Virus record (IMG/VR): IMGVR_UViG_3300036945_000784
Span: 1 to 56,751 of that record
Length of the DNA: 56,751 nt
Reading direction: 5' to 3' (one strand)
DNA from: a virus
Shown here: piece by piece, positions 56,317 through 56,751 of the stretch
Position numbering within the stretch: position 1 is the first letter of the stretch
Layout of the letters: the number at the start of each line of letters is the position of its first letter
Notes under the pieces: model-generated
What the model was told of the DNA's origin: nothing
The model's input: the letters and a program-made list of their open reading frames with translations, nothing else
The model's database searches: none
Program-made: the position numbers and the translations under genes

Positions 56317-56751
56317 ATGCAGATCGTTCAGACCAAGCCCGAACGCCAAGCGCTCATGATGCACTTGCGTAAACTGTGCGGAGCGGCGGGCATTCCGCCG
56401 AACAAAACGATTGCCGGGTTGGTCACGTACCTGGCGGGTAAACCGATGAGCCATGCGCAGGCGCTGGATTGGCTGGCGGCAGATATGGCCGCGAATCCGC
56501 CAAGGCTTCGACCCGACCCGAAGCCGCCAAAGCCCGAAGTCTATGCGAAGCCACAGCCTTACAAGCCGAAGCGCAAGAACAAGCCGAAGCTCAGTCGTGA
56601 GGAGCGCGCGGCGCGCAGCAGGGCGGGGCATGAGCGCAAGCTGGCGCGGGATGCCGCCTTCATAGCGCGTGCTGAGGCGCGCATGTTGAAGCAGCGCGGC
56701 GAGAAGCCCGCAGCGCCGAAGAAATCATCCAAGCAGCGCAAATGGACATTC
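56317..56751 (+). CDS. HNH endonuclease, 5' part (gene spans the window ends)
   Basis: N-terminal portion of the 250-aa protein that continues at position 2 (bases after 56,702 are the repeat). From ATG 56,317: MQIVQTKPERQALMMHLRKL, an all-helical domain to about residue 65, then a long Lys/Pro/Arg-rich linker (KPPKPEVYAKPQPYKPKRK) before the HNH core. It is transcribed rightward, divergent from the leftward operon, so its promoter shares the operator-containing interval 56,192-56,316 and may be repressor-controlled. Confidence 0.82.
   Translation, partial: MQIVQTKPERQALMMHLRKLCGAAGIPPNKTIAGLVTYLAGKPMSHAQALDWLAADMAANPPRLRPDPKPPKPEVYAKPQPYKPKRKNKPKLSREERAARSRAGHERKLARDAAFIARAEARMLKQRGEKPAAPKKSSKQRKWTF
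56703..56751. repeat. Right copy of 49-bp terminal direct repeat
   Basis: Identical to bases 1-49; marks the circular junction. Confidence 0.95.

Noticed and set aside
1-56751. CRISPR arrays, insertion sequences or a T7-type RNA polymerase gene
   Set aside because: No regularly spaced repeats, no transposase motifs and no large polymerase frame were seen; the iterons at 5,023-5,139 are too degenerate and irregular for a CRISPR array.

Overview
The window looks like one complete, circular genome of a temperate short-tailed (T7-like podovirus) phage of an alphaproteobacterium. Its first 49 bases are repeated exactly as its last 49, and a single HNH endonuclease gene runs off the right end and continues in frame at the left end, so the unit is about 56,702 bp. 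The alphaproteobacterial host is inferred from a GcrA-type regulator (a family known mainly from that class), high GC content, and an attachment core that copies the 5' half of a proline tRNA gene. T7-like morphology is inferred from the head-tail connector (portal), scaffold, capsid, tail tubular A, nozzle, gp14/gp15-like internal proteins and a T7-type tail-fibre adaptor. No phage RNA polymerase is present. Host RNA polymerase is probably redirected by phage-encoded GcrA-like and NusG-like proteins.

Layout. (i) 56,192-56,751 joined to 1-1,200 is a lambda-like immunity region: a 111-aa repressor, a divergent Cro-like gene, and five copies of a 16-bp operator (GGTRC-N6-GYACC) split between the repressor/cro interval (three) and the leftward promoter region (two). 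(ii) 1,500-8,800 is a rightward early operon in which most genes overlap by ATGA or GTGA: a C5 methyltransferase with a second conserved-looking reading frame inside it, a DnaA-domain-IV-like protein, a DnaB-like helicase, a replication initiator carrying iterons inside its own gene, RusA, GcrA-like, small membrane proteins and a NusG-like factor. (iii) 9,000-10,800 holds membrane proteins, one on the minus strand. (iv) 11,044-40,600 is the late structural region: a collagen-like protein, terminase, portal, scaffold, capsid, tail tube and nozzle, internal virion proteins including a 3,191-aa multidomain giant, and a 1,164-aa beta-helix tail spike. (v) 40,600-46,700 is an accessory block: a SAM methyltransferase, coiled-coil membrane proteins, and an Hsp70-like ATPase coupled to a membrane coiled-coil protein. 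(vi) 45,400-48,300 is lysis: a lysozyme, overlapping Rz/Rz1-type spanins and a holin candidate, with an HNH gene inserted. (vii) 48,959-49,003 is the attP core, followed by a leftward operon up to 56,191: integrase, Xis-like protein, small unknowns, two nucleases of mobile type, an Exo/ERF recombination pair and several microproteins.

How it works together. On infection the leftward and rightward operons are expected to start from the two operator-controlled regions. The recombination genes and the origin/helicase module replicate DNA, the GcrA/NusG-like factors drive late transcription, and lysis follows. If the repressor wins, Int would integrate the genome into tRNA-Pro. The least ordinary parts are the Hsp70/coiled-coil membrane pair, the giant ejected protein, the overprinted methyltransferase gene, and a dense frame-independent cluster of CTCGAG hexamers around the putative origin.
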